A stretch of 64,000 nucleotides of DNA from Oscillatoria acuminata PCC 6304 (GTDB taxonomy: Bacteria > Cyanobacteriota > Cyanobacteriia > Cyanobacteriales > Laspinemataceae): positions 2,852,001-2,916,000 of the forward strand of contig NC_019693.1 in the NCBI RefSeq assembly GCF_000317105.1, given 5' to 3'. The notes under the pieces were generated by a model. It did no database searches and had not been told where the DNA came from. It was given only the letters and a program-made list of their open reading frames with translations. The position numbers and the translations under genes were made by a program. This document shows, piece by piece, positions 9,001 through 17,515 of the stretch. Each line of letters begins with the position of its first letter. The stretch's first letter is position 1.

Positions 9001-11547
9001 TTGGATCTGAATTTGGTAAACATTAATTTTATCTAGTAAGTTATGCGCCTGAGCAATTACAGTATTAATCCACGCTTCCATCTGGGGGAAATCCCCAATC
9101 AAGAAGGCTATCTCTGCCGCCAATTCATAAAGGACAAGAATGATTTCATAATGGTCTTCCCAAGCCTCTTCTCCCAACAGTGCCAACCCCAAGGTGACAT
9201 AATTTTGGGCTGCTTCATAAGCTGCCGCAGCCCTAGCTTTTTGAGCGGCAATGAGATTCAGTTGTGCCAATTCAAATTGTTCTGAGGGGTGGGTAATTAG
9301 CGAGATGCCATGATTGAGTTGATTAACCAGTTCAAAAACCTGTTCTTCTCTAGTAGTGGGAGAAGTTTGTTTCAGGAGTAATTGACCAATATGATAGTGA
9401 GTCCATTGTTTTTGGTCTTCGGGAATGAGAGAATAAGCAGCTTGTTGGATGCGATCGTGCAAGAATCGATAGACGGGGGTGATGCTATTGTGAACATCTG
9501 CTGACTCTATTTCTTCTGCATGGAAGAACTTGTAAATTTGAGTGATGGGGACAATCAACCCTTCTTGCAATGAATTCCACAGTGCTGTTGCTGCCTCAGT
9601 TAAGGATTGTTCCGCAACGATCGCCAAGGTTGCCAAATCAAACTGATTCCCAATACAAGCGGCAAGTTTTAGGATTTGTTGGGTTTCCCCTGGCAACTTC
9701 TGCAATTGCAAAGCCATAAACTCCACTACATCATCGGTCAGGGCGAGGGCATTGACTTGGGCTATATCACATTGCCAATAGCCCTGATTTCGCTCAAAGG
9801 TAATGTATCCATCTTCATGCAGCGCCTTGAGAAACTGGGTGGTGAAAAAGGGATTGCCCTGGGTTTTGCGATCAACCAGTTGCGTCAGAGATTGCGCCCG
9901 TTCTCGGCTACACTTCAAGGTATCGGCAATCAAATGATTCGTATGCTCTAGGCTTAAGGGAGCCAGGGTAATCGTGTTGACGGTAAAGTTGGCTTTTTTC
10001 AATTCTGCGATCGTCAGCATCAACGGATGAGCCGGCGAGACTTCGTTATCTCGATAAGCTCCCAACACCAGTAGATAGCCGTTGTCATCCATCAAGACTT
10101 TCAGCAACTGAAGTGAAGCTGCATCTGCCCATTGTAAGTCATCCAGGAAAATCACCAAGGGATGGGCGGCGGTGGTAAAAACCTGAATAAACTTCTGGAA
10201 CAACAGGTTAAAGCGATTTTGCACAGCGCTACCCGATAGCTCAGGGGTGGGTGGCTGTTGACCCATGACCTGCTCTAATTCGGGAATCACCTCAATCAAA
10301 ACTTGCCCATTTTCGCCCACTGCTTCGAGAATTTGAGCCTGCCATTGGGCTAATTCAACATCGGATTCACAGAGCAATTGCCCAATCAGATCTCGCAGTG
10401 CTTGGACAAAGGCCGAGAGGGGAATGTTGCGATTGAACTGGTCGAATTTACCTTTGATAAAGTAGCCTTTTTGCTCAGTAATCGGTTTGTGGACTTCATT
10501 CACCACAGCAGTTTTACCAATCCCGGAGAATCCTGCCACCAGCATCAGTTCGGATGCACCCTGGGACACTCGCTCAAAGGCTTTGAGTAATGCTTGAACT
10601 TCGGTTTCTCGACCGTAGAGTTTTTCAGGGATATTGAAGCGATCGCTCAAATCCCGTTGGCCCAAAACAAACTCACTAATTTCACCCCTGGTTTGCCATT
10701 GATTCAAGCATTCTCGTAAATCATGCTGAAGTCCCAAGGCACTTTGATAACGGTCTTCGGCATTTTTAGCCATTAGTTTCGCCACGATCGCCTCAAGCAT
10801 AGCCGGAATCTCAGGATTAACCTCATGGACTGGGGTTGGGGTTTTGGCAATGTGGCTATGGATTACCTCTAAAGGGTCATCACTGCGAAACGGTAATTGT
10901 CCCGTCAAGAGTTCATAGAGCATCACACCTAGGGCATAAAAGTCAGCGCGATAGTCAATCCCTCGGTTCATCCGCCCAGTTTGTTCAGGGGCTAGGTAGG
11001 CGAGGGTTCCTTCTAAACCCTGGGGACTTTGAATCTCTTGGGTTTCCTTGGGTAGCAATGAAGCAATACTGAAATCAATCAGGGTGATTTGCCGAGAGTT
11101 TGGATGAATCAGAACATTGGCGGGCTTGATATCTTTATGAATAATTCGGTGGTGATGTAAATCATGGAGAATGGTCGTTAATTGGATAGCAATATCTAGG
11201 ATTTTTAAGAGATTTAAGGATTGATTTTCCAGGTATTGCTCCATAGATATACTGCCACTATCTTCCATGACGATCGCATAGCCATTGCCAAAGACTTCAA
11301 GGGCTAATGTCCTGACAATACCAGGAATCTGGAGATTTTTAGTAATGACAAATTGATTCCGAAACTGCACCAACTCCCCAAAGGTGGGATAGTCCCGTTT
11401 CATCACCTTAATCACCACAGGTTGCTGGGACTGCTGGTGAACTCCACGATAAACATGGGTGCGGGTTCCTGGGTAAATCAGCTCAGTTAGAGTATAGTCA
11501 GGGAGTTGAGGGTGGGATTGCCCGGTCATCATTTCTGGGTTTTTCAT
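6091..11547 (-). CDS. HstK-type Ser/Thr kinase - STAND ATPase - GAF - histidine kinase (array copy B1)
   Basis: 1818 residues. The kinase-like domain has Lys47, HKD Asp139 and DFS Asp158. The ATPase Walker A is at about 338-346. The middle is helical and divergent from its paralogues. GAF is near 1351-1515. A short coiled coil (LEAEVVRQTQVLHQKNQELE) leads to the dimerisation helix with acceptor His1572 (GIAHEINNP) and a catalytic domain ending GSGTGLGLFVSYS. This histidine kinase subtype (FFTTKPVGSG) differs from the A-type (LFTTKAVGKG) and is shared almost residue for residue with B2. No membrane segment is seen, so a soluble sensor is likely. It lies 110 bp after A2 and 79 bp before A1. No convincing Shine-Dalgarno precedes the ATG, and Met6/Met7 are alternative starts. 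Confidence 0.92.
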   Translation of the reverse strand: MKNPEMMTGQSHPQLPDYTLTELIYPGTRTHVYRGVHQQSQQPVVIKVMKRDYPTFGELVQFRNQFVITKNLQIPGIVRTLALEVFGNGYAIVMEDSGSISMEQYLENQSLNLLKILDIAIQLTTILHDLHHHRIIHKDIKPANVLIHPNSRQITLIDFSIASLLPKETQEIQSPQGLEGTLAYLAPEQTGRMNRGIDYRADFYALGVMLYELLTGQLPFRSDDPLEVIHSHIAKTPTPVHEVNPEIPAMLEAIVAKLMAKNAEDRYQSALGLQHDLRECLNQWQTRGEISEFVLGQRDLSDRFNIPEKLYGRETEVQALLKAFERVSQGASELMLVAGFSGIGKTAVVNEVHKPITEQKGYFIKGKFDQFNRNIPLSAFVQALRDLIGQLLCESDVELAQWQAQILEAVGENGQVLIEVIPELEQVMGQQPPTPELSGSAVQNRFNLLFQKFIQVFTTAAHPLVIFLDDLQWADAASLQLLKVLMDDNGYLLVLGAYRDNEVSPAHPLMLTIAELKKANFTVNTITLAPLSLEHTNHLIADTLKCSRERAQSLTQLVDRKTQGNPFFTTQFLKALHEDGYITFERNQGYWQCDIAQVNALALTDDVVEFMALQLQKLPGETQQILKLAACIGNQFDLATLAIVAEQSLTEAATALWNSLQEGLIVPITQIYKFFHAEEIESADVHNSITPVYRFLHDRIQQAAYSLIPEDQKQWTHYHIGQLLLKQTSPTTREEQVFELVNQLNHGISLITHPSEQFELAQLNLIAAQKARAAAAYEAAQNYVTLGLALLGEEAWEDHYEIILVLYELAAEIAFLIGDFPQMEAWINTVIAQAHNLLDKINVYQIQIQSIVSQAKFAEALIIAQEILQELGITFMATPTFADIQKEIQEITELMGDREIIDLLHLPENVDQLKLAIIQMTTGVAPAAYLSGSPLFPFLISCAVKLSIQSGNTADSALAYSLYSIVTCNFLQDVDTATAFSQLALQLVAKLDAKAVKPEIYSAVGLYILHRKSPVTATLPLFFEGYTAALEVGNLEYVAFNANEFCTYSFWCGQPLTTLEQESRDYCQALVNLNQLGVANYCCLCWQSTLNLLGRSDDPTLIAGEAIQETELLPFMLSAHDLAGLYFFYLYKLVLCYLFGKIDLANHDALEIRNYLMAGAGTLGEAVFYFYDSLIALAQLPSVTEEQASTLEERVERNQTQLQFWAHHAPMNHQHKVDLVSAERCRVLGQSYEAGNYYDRAIARAKENSYIQEEALANELAAKFYLDWGKEKVAAGYMQEAYYCYARWGAKAKVEDLEKRYPQLLQPILQAANQPLTVLETLTSIATSSVYSIHATSSKSESSSSINQTLDFAALLQISQTFASTIALDELLQTLTQTMLENSGADRCALMLCEDKQWQVRVLANLKQVTLQSAPLNDNPNVPVKLIQYVKNTVTTVVLDALKTDLPVIGDYLHRHQPKSVLCLPILNQGNLLAILYLENRSASGVFTGDRIVILNFLCTQAAISLENASLYQKVSNYSHTLEAEVVRQTQVLHQKNQELEQILKNLQQTQAQLIQNEKMSSLGQLVAGIAHEINNPINFIKGNIAPLENYWKDLKNLVNLYREDGCQPSESLQMKQEEVDLEFLFRDVEKILKSMTTGSERIQQIVLSLRNFSRLDESSTKAVDLHSGIDSTLLILQHRLQQIGDSPEIQVVCDYGDLPRITCYPSQLNQVFLNIINNAIDAIRENSKCSDHPQIRIRTEPLAQKGIRIAIANTDSRIPPEIQDRIFDPFFTTKPVGSGTGLGLFVSYSIIQKHGGTLRVRSPSSGGAEFEIILPCG

Positions 11548-11615
11548 AAGTATCAGATTTGAGTGGTATTTTTGAGGGGGGCTGGGTTTTATATTGAGGT
11601 CAGGAAATCAACCAG

Positions 11616-11647
11616 CCTCAGACCCCTCAAATATCTGGGGTCTGAGG
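11616..11647 (-). repeat. Perfect 11-bp-stem hairpin in the A2-B1 spacer
   Basis: The arms cctcagacccc and ggggtctgagg enclose a 10-nt loop, starting about 10 nt past the A2 stop. There is no following T-run, so it is not a standard intrinsic terminator. It may stabilise or help process the array transcript. The same element recurs at 23043-23074 and, decayed, at 609-640. Confidence 0.75.
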
Positions 11648-11657
11648 CGACATTCCC

Positions 11658-14600
11658 TCAGCTTTGGGGCAGGCTAATCACAAATTCTGTCCCTTGACCA
11701 ATTTGAGAGTTGACCTCTAATTTGCCTCCGTGGGTCTCCACGACAATTTGACGGGCGATCGCCAATCCTAAGCCCGTTCCTTTCCCCACTGCTTTAGTGG
11801 TAAATAAATGGTCAAATATCCGGGCTTTTACCGCTTCGCTCATGCCTTGACCATTATCCCGAATTGAAATCTGCATTTGATTTTCCGTCGCCACCGTGCA
11901 AATCGTAATCTGTTGGGGATTGGCTTCTAATTCCTTGAACGATCGCCCTTGTGCCATCTCATCAAACATATCGATCGCATTGGCCAGAATATTCATAAAT
12001 ACCTGATTCAATTGACCGGGAAAACACTCGATAGACGTGATTTCACAATAATTAGCGATCACCTTGATCTCCGGACGAAACTGATTAGCCTTGAGGCGGT
12101 ATTTCAAAATCAGCAGGGTACTGTCAATCCCCTCATGTAAATTCGCTTTAATTTTATGTTCCGTATCAGCACGGGAGAAGGTGCGGAGGCTGGTGCTGAT
12201 ACCTTTGATGCGATCGGTTGCCCCTTGCATCGAGTTGAGTAGCTTGGGTAAGTCTTTGTTGATGAATTTCAGATCGATATCTTCCGCTTTTTCTTGAACA
12301 GCAGTGACTGGATTAGGGTGATGTTGTTGATATAGGGCAATATAGTCCAGCAAATTTTGCATATATTCTTTGGCGTTATTGATACTGCCATTGAGAAAGC
12401 CAATAGGATTATTCACTTCATGAGCAACCCCAGCAACCAGATTCCCTAATGCTGACATTTTTTCACTTTGGATCATTTGCATTTGCGCGTATTGTAGCTC
12501 AGCCATTGCCTGTTCTAGGTTGCGATTTTTCTCCTGGATAGAAAGCTCCATCTGCTTGCGTTCGGTCACATTCCGAATGACAGATAAGCCACAACACTTA
12601 CCATTATAAATGAAAGGAACTGATATGAGTTCAATATAAAAAGGAGTCCCATCCTGTTTTTTACAAATGGCCTCACAGGTAAATAACTGTCCAGCCTTGA
12701 CAGTCGCTAGAAAGGTGGCAAACTTATCATGACGGTTAGGAGGGATGAAGTCTAAGGGGTTCAAACTCAAAATCTCGCTGTAGGAATAGCCATGAAGCTG
12801 ATAATAGGCAGGGTTAGTATCCATTATTTTGCCAGTTTCTAAGTCAGTAATTAACAGCCCATCGCTCACCGCTTCAAAAATCCCCCGATACTGGGCTTCC
12901 TTCTCTTGAGTTTGTTGATAAAGTCGAGCATTTTCTAGGGAAATGGCAGCTTGGGTACAAAGGAAGTTGAGAATGAGGATGCGATCGCCGCTGAATACAC
13001 CCCGGGTCGAGCAATTTTCCAGATACAGAATCGCTCGTAAATTGCCCTGATTGAGAATCGGTAAACATAATACACTCTTAGGCTGATGGCGGCGCAGGTA
13101 ATCGTCAATCACGGGCAGGTCTGTCTTGAGGTCGTCGATCGCCACCGTCGTCATAGTGTTCTTTACATACTGGATCAACTTGACGGGAACGCTGGGGTTA
13201 TTCTCTAGGGGTATAGATTGCAATGTCACTTGCTCCAGGTTCGCCATAACTCGCACTTGCCATTGGCTATCTTCACAGAGTATCAAGGCGCACTGGTCTG
13301 CCCCAGAGTTTTCCAGCATCGTCTGGGTTAGAGTTTGCAGCAGTTCATCCAGGGCGATCGTGCTGGCGAAGGTCCGAGAAATTTGCAGCAGGGCCGCAAA
13401 ATCCAGGGTTTGATTAATGCTGCTGCTGGATGCACTTTTACTGGAGGTGGCATGGATGGAGTAGGCAGGAGCCGTGATACTCGTCAGGGTTTCTAAAAGG
13501 GTGAGGGGTTGGTTAGCCGCTTGCAGGATGGGATGCAGCAATTGGGGATAGCGTTTTTCTAAATCCTCGACTTTGGCTTTGGCTCCCCAACGGGTATAGC
13601 AGTAGTACGCTTCTTGCATATAGCCGGCTGCGACTTTTTCTTTACCCCAGTCCAGGTAGAATTTAGCAGCAAGTTCATTGGCTAGTGCTTCATCCTGAAT
13701 AAAACCGTTTGCTTTGGCACTAGCGATCGATTGATCATAAAAGTCGCCAGCTTCATAAAGCTGACCGAGAACCCGGCACCGTTCTGCCTCAATTAATTGA
13801 CAGCGGTGCTGATGATTCATCGGTGCTAAGGCAGCCCAGTTATTGAGATGTTTTTGGTGCTGTTGCACTTTGAGTAGAATCGTATGACGTTCTTCATCTG
13901 TGACCGTTTCTCCAAACTGGGTTAATTGAATCAGAGCATCAAAAAAAGGATAGAGACAAGTCATAAATTGCCCCATCCCACCATCTAGATACTGAGATAC
14001 CTGGTTAGAGACCTGTACAGCATAACTATTTTGTTCAAAAAGGTACGCTAAAATAGATTGGTTTAAGTACCAAAAGAATAACGCTGTCCGTTGATTGGTT
14101 GCATGGAGTTGGGGCAGTATTTTTTCTTGATTAAAAATTTCTCCCGTTAATTGGGAAGGAGAGTGGTTGCATCCCAGTAAGTTCAAGATGGTTTGTTGAT
14201 AAATCTCGTGAAAGGCAAGACAAAATGATTGTTTATATTGAATGATAATTTTCCGATATGCTTCCATTGTCTGTGAGAGATCGCCTAAGTTTTGACCCGC
14301 ATGACAAGCATATACACAATAAATAACTGCATTTAAACAGAGTGATTCAATATCTCCTGTTTCTAAGCCACTGTAATAGGCTTCTTGGAGTGGAGAAAGC
14401 ATATCTGACAAACTGGTTTTCCAATGTTTGATATAAGTGTGAATGACATACCAGGAACGGCATTTAAAGGTCGTTGCCTGTAGCTTTTCTAATAAGCTAA
14501 GGGCGAGTTCCCCAAACTCATAACCATTGATCGGATCGCCAATCATGTTTGTTAGGACGAGGCCATAGTCTCCATAGCTAAAGATTGAAACCGGAGAATT

Positions 14601-17429
14601 TCCCGATTGAATCGAGAGTTCAACCTGCTTAAAAATGAATAAAGGCATAAATTGAGGTGCAGCCATGTAGGCAGCAGACACTAAAACCGTCAGAATTTCC
14701 ATGGCGGCTAGTAATCGGGGATCTGTCATTGCCGGGAGTTCCAGCAACGTCAGCGGTGCTTTATTGTTCCACAGAGCGTGGGTTACCCCAAAGGCTTGTT
14801 CAATATCCGCTTGGGTAGGCTGTTTTGGAAATGTGATTCCTAACTCGTTTAAGACTTGTAACCCCAGTGTGATAGAGTCTATCAGTTTTCCTTGGGCTTT
14901 AGCGCTAAGAATCTGTGTTTTCTGGACTTGAATAGTATCAAGCAAAGTTTTTGCATGGTGTAATACCAAACTTGCCCAATGTTCCATCTGCTCAAAATCA
15001 GTCTTGAGATAAGCAACCTCAGTGATGTCACTATGTAGGGCTAAAGTCTTTTCATAATAATAATTCCAGCTATTTTGAGGTAACAGTTCAATACCAATCG
15101 TCAAATATTCCATTGCAGCATTGTAGGCCGTGGCAGCTTTGGCTTTTTGCGCGGCTTGGAAATTGAGTTCAATCAAATCTAATCGTTCCGTCAGTTGTTC
15201 AATTAAGGCTCGACTAATATTCAAATGTTTAACGATGGAAAAGATTCGTTCTTCCTTTTCTTTGACGGAGGAGTTCTGAAGCAGTAATGTTCCAATATTG
15301 AAGTGAGCCAGTTGTTTGTTACTCTCTTCAATTAAGGCATAAGCAGCTTGTTGAACGCGATCGTGCAAAAAACGATAATTCAGGGTCTGTTTGGATGGCT
15401 GAGGTTGGTTATCCACATCACCCAAATAGAATTTGTAAATCCCACTTTGGGGCAGAATCAATCCATTTTGTAATGCAGGCCACAGAGCTGTTGTTACTTC
15501 AGTTTCAGACTGTTGAGCAATGATCGTCAATGTTGCTAAATCAAATTGATTTCCAATACAAGCAGCTAACTTAAATATTTTTTGGGTGTTTTCTGACAAT
15601 TTTTGTAATTTCCAGATCATAAACTCCACTATATCATCGGTGAGGGCGAGAGCATTGACTTGAGCCATATCACATTGCCAATAGCCCCGATCGCGATCAA
15701 AGGTAATATATCCATCTTCATGTAATACCTTGAGGAATTGCGTCGTAAAAAAGGGATTCCCTTGGGTTTTGCGATCGACCAGTTGTGTCAAGGGTTTTGC
15801 TAACTCTCGGTCACACTTCAAGGTATCCGTAATCAGATGATTGGTATGCTCCAGGGTTAATGGGGCAAGTGTAATACTGTTGACAATTGTGCCGGCTTTT
15901 TTCAATTCCTCGATCATGAGCATCAACGGGTGGGCGGGCGAGACTTCGTTATCCCGATAGGCTCCCAACACCAATAGATAGCCGTTGTCATCCATCAAGA
16001 CTTTCAGCAACTGTAGCGAAGCCGAATCGGTCCACTGCAAGTCATCCAGAAAAATCACCAAGGGATGCGTAGCGGTGGTAAAAACCTGGATAAACTTTTG
16101 GAAAAACAGGTTAAAGCGATTCTGCACAGCACTGCCCGATAGTTCGGGGGCGGGGGGCTGCGGGCCGATGACCTGCTCTAATTCGGGAATCACTTCAATC
16201 AAAACTTGCCCGTTTTCACCCACTGCGTCGAGAATCCGAGCCTTCCATTGGGCTAATTGAGCATCGGACTCACAGAGCAATTGCCCCATTAAATCCCGTA
16301 ATGCCTGGACAAAAGCCGAAAGGGGAATGTTGCGATTGAACTGGTCAAATTTACCTTTGATAAAGTAGCCTTTTTGCTGCGTAATCGGTTTGTGGACTTC
16401 ATTCACCACGACAGTTTTGCCAATTCCGGAGAATCCTGCCACCAGCATCAGTTCGGATGCACCCTGGGAGACTCGCTCAAAGGCTTTGAGCAGGGTTTGG
16501 ACTTCTTGTTCTCGACCGTAGAGTTTTTCAGGGATATTGAAGCGATCGCTCAAATCTCGCTGACCCAAAACAAACTCACTAATCTCACCTCTTGCTTGCC
16601 ATTGATTGAGGCATTCTTGTAAATCATGCTGGAGTCCCAAGGCACTTTGATAGCGATCTTCGGCATTTTTCGCCATCAGTTTCGCCACGATCGCCCCAAC
16701 CATCCCAGGCACCGACGGATTCACCTGCTCAACGGGTACAGGTACTTTGGCGATATGACAATGCAGCAATTCCAGGGGGTCATCAGACTCAAACGGCAAC
16801 TGACCACTCAACAGTTGATACAGGGTCACGCCCAAAGCATAGAAGTCAGCACGATAATCAATACCACGATTCATCCGCCCCGTTTGTTCAGGCGCGAGAT
16901 AAGCCAAAGTCCCTTCTAAGATATTCGGGTTCTGGATTTCCTGGGTTTCCTTCGGCAACAAAGAAGCAATACTAAAATCGATGAGCTTGACTTGTTTGGA
17001 TTCGGGATGGATCAGGACATTGGCGGGTTTGATGTCTTTGTGGATGACTCGCTGCTGGTGCAAGTCGTGGAGGATGGTGGCTAGTTGGAGGGCGACATCC
17101 AACACCTCAGCTAGATTGAGCGACTGCTGCTGACAATATTGGCTTAAGGACAACCCACCCCAATCTTCCATGACCAAGGCATAGCTATTACCCAGGCGTT
17201 CCAGGCTCAAGGGTTGCACAATCCCTGGGATGTCAAGGTTTTTGGCGATCGTATATTGATTGCGAAACTGTAATAGTTCACCGAAAGTGGGGTATTGGGC
17301 GCTGAAGAACTTAATAATGACAAATTTATTGTCAGATTCTCGCTGTCCTTGATAGACAAGGGTTCTCGCACCTGTGTAAATCGCTTGTCCAATCTGATAA
17401 CCCGATAGTGCTAAGCTCATAGTTGTCAT
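11658..17429 (-). CDS. HstK-type kinase - STAND ATPase - GAF - PAS - histidine kinase (array copy A2)
   Basis: 1923 residues, the longest array member. The first 275 residues are nearly identical to A1 (Lys40, Asp132, DFS Asp151), and the ATPase domain follows with SGIGKT. The helical middle has diverged strongly from A1. GAF lies near 1343-1505. A PAS domain of about 115 residues (1511-1625, from YRGIFEAVSDGLLITD to VTERKQ) is inserted before the histidine kinase (acceptor His1670) and is absent from A1, accounting for most of the 137-residue length difference. PAS domains commonly sense small ligands, light or redox, so this copy may integrate an extra input; its ligand cannot be read here. 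AAGGA upstream favours Met4 (17420) as the start, as in A1. The gene starts 86 bp after B2. Confidence 0.92.
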   Translation of the reverse strand: MTTMSLALSGYQIGQAIYTGARTLVYQGQRESDNKFVIIKFFSAQYPTFGELLQFRNQYTIAKNLDIPGIVQPLSLERLGNSYALVMEDWGGLSLSQYCQQQSLNLAEVLDVALQLATILHDLHQQRVIHKDIKPANVLIHPESKQVKLIDFSIASLLPKETQEIQNPNILEGTLAYLAPEQTGRMNRGIDYRADFYALGVTLYQLLSGQLPFESDDPLELLHCHIAKVPVPVEQVNPSVPGMVGAIVAKLMAKNAEDRYQSALGLQHDLQECLNQWQARGEISEFVLGQRDLSDRFNIPEKLYGREQEVQTLLKAFERVSQGASELMLVAGFSGIGKTVVVNEVHKPITQQKGYFIKGKFDQFNRNIPLSAFVQALRDLMGQLLCESDAQLAQWKARILDAVGENGQVLIEVIPELEQVIGPQPPAPELSGSAVQNRFNLFFQKFIQVFTTATHPLVIFLDDLQWTDSASLQLLKVLMDDNGYLLVLGAYRDNEVSPAHPLMLMIEELKKAGTIVNSITLAPLTLEHTNHLITDTLKCDRELAKPLTQLVDRKTQGNPFFTTQFLKVLHEDGYITFDRDRGYWQCDMAQVNALALTDDIVEFMIWKLQKLSENTQKIFKLAACIGNQFDLATLTIIAQQSETEVTTALWPALQNGLILPQSGIYKFYLGDVDNQPQPSKQTLNYRFLHDRVQQAAYALIEESNKQLAHFNIGTLLLQNSSVKEKEERIFSIVKHLNISRALIEQLTERLDLIELNFQAAQKAKAATAYNAAMEYLTIGIELLPQNSWNYYYEKTLALHSDITEVAYLKTDFEQMEHWASLVLHHAKTLLDTIQVQKTQILSAKAQGKLIDSITLGLQVLNELGITFPKQPTQADIEQAFGVTHALWNNKAPLTLLELPAMTDPRLLAAMEILTVLVSAAYMAAPQFMPLFIFKQVELSIQSGNSPVSIFSYGDYGLVLTNMIGDPINGYEFGELALSLLEKLQATTFKCRSWYVIHTYIKHWKTSLSDMLSPLQEAYYSGLETGDIESLCLNAVIYCVYACHAGQNLGDLSQTMEAYRKIIIQYKQSFCLAFHEIYQQTILNLLGCNHSPSQLTGEIFNQEKILPQLHATNQRTALFFWYLNQSILAYLFEQNSYAVQVSNQVSQYLDGGMGQFMTCLYPFFDALIQLTQFGETVTDEERHTILLKVQQHQKHLNNWAALAPMNHQHRCQLIEAERCRVLGQLYEAGDFYDQSIASAKANGFIQDEALANELAAKFYLDWGKEKVAAGYMQEAYYCYTRWGAKAKVEDLEKRYPQLLHPILQAANQPLTLLETLTSITAPAYSIHATSSKSASSSSINQTLDFAALLQISRTFASTIALDELLQTLTQTMLENSGADQCALILCEDSQWQVRVMANLEQVTLQSIPLENNPSVPVKLIQYVKNTMTTVAIDDLKTDLPVIDDYLRRHQPKSVLCLPILNQGNLRAILYLENCSTRGVFSGDRILILNFLCTQAAISLENARLYQQTQEKEAQYRGIFEAVSDGLLITDLETGKIMDTNPAYYQLHGYSYSEILSLNPLDFIPPNRHDKFATFLATVKAGQLFTCEAICKKQDGTPFYIELISVPFIYNGKCCGLSVIRNVTERKQMELSIQEKNRNLEQAMAELQYAQMQMIQSEKMSALGNLVAGVAHEVNNPIGFLNGSINNAKEYMQNLLDYIALYQQHHPNPVTAVQEKAEDIDLKFINKDLPKLLNSMQGATDRIKGISTSLRTFSRADTEHKIKANLHEGIDSTLLILKYRLKANQFRPEIKVIANYCEITSIECFPGQLNQVFMNILANAIDMFDEMAQGRSFKELEANPQQITICTVATENQMQISIRDNGQGMSEAVKARIFDHLFTTKAVGKGTGLGLAIARQIVVETHGGKLEVNSQIGQGTEFVISLPQS

Positions 17430-17515
17430 TCCTTAATTTAACAAATGTTGCTGCTGTTACTAGTGATGAAATCTGACCCAATATCAACGGGATAATTAGG
17501 GTCATTTACTATCCA

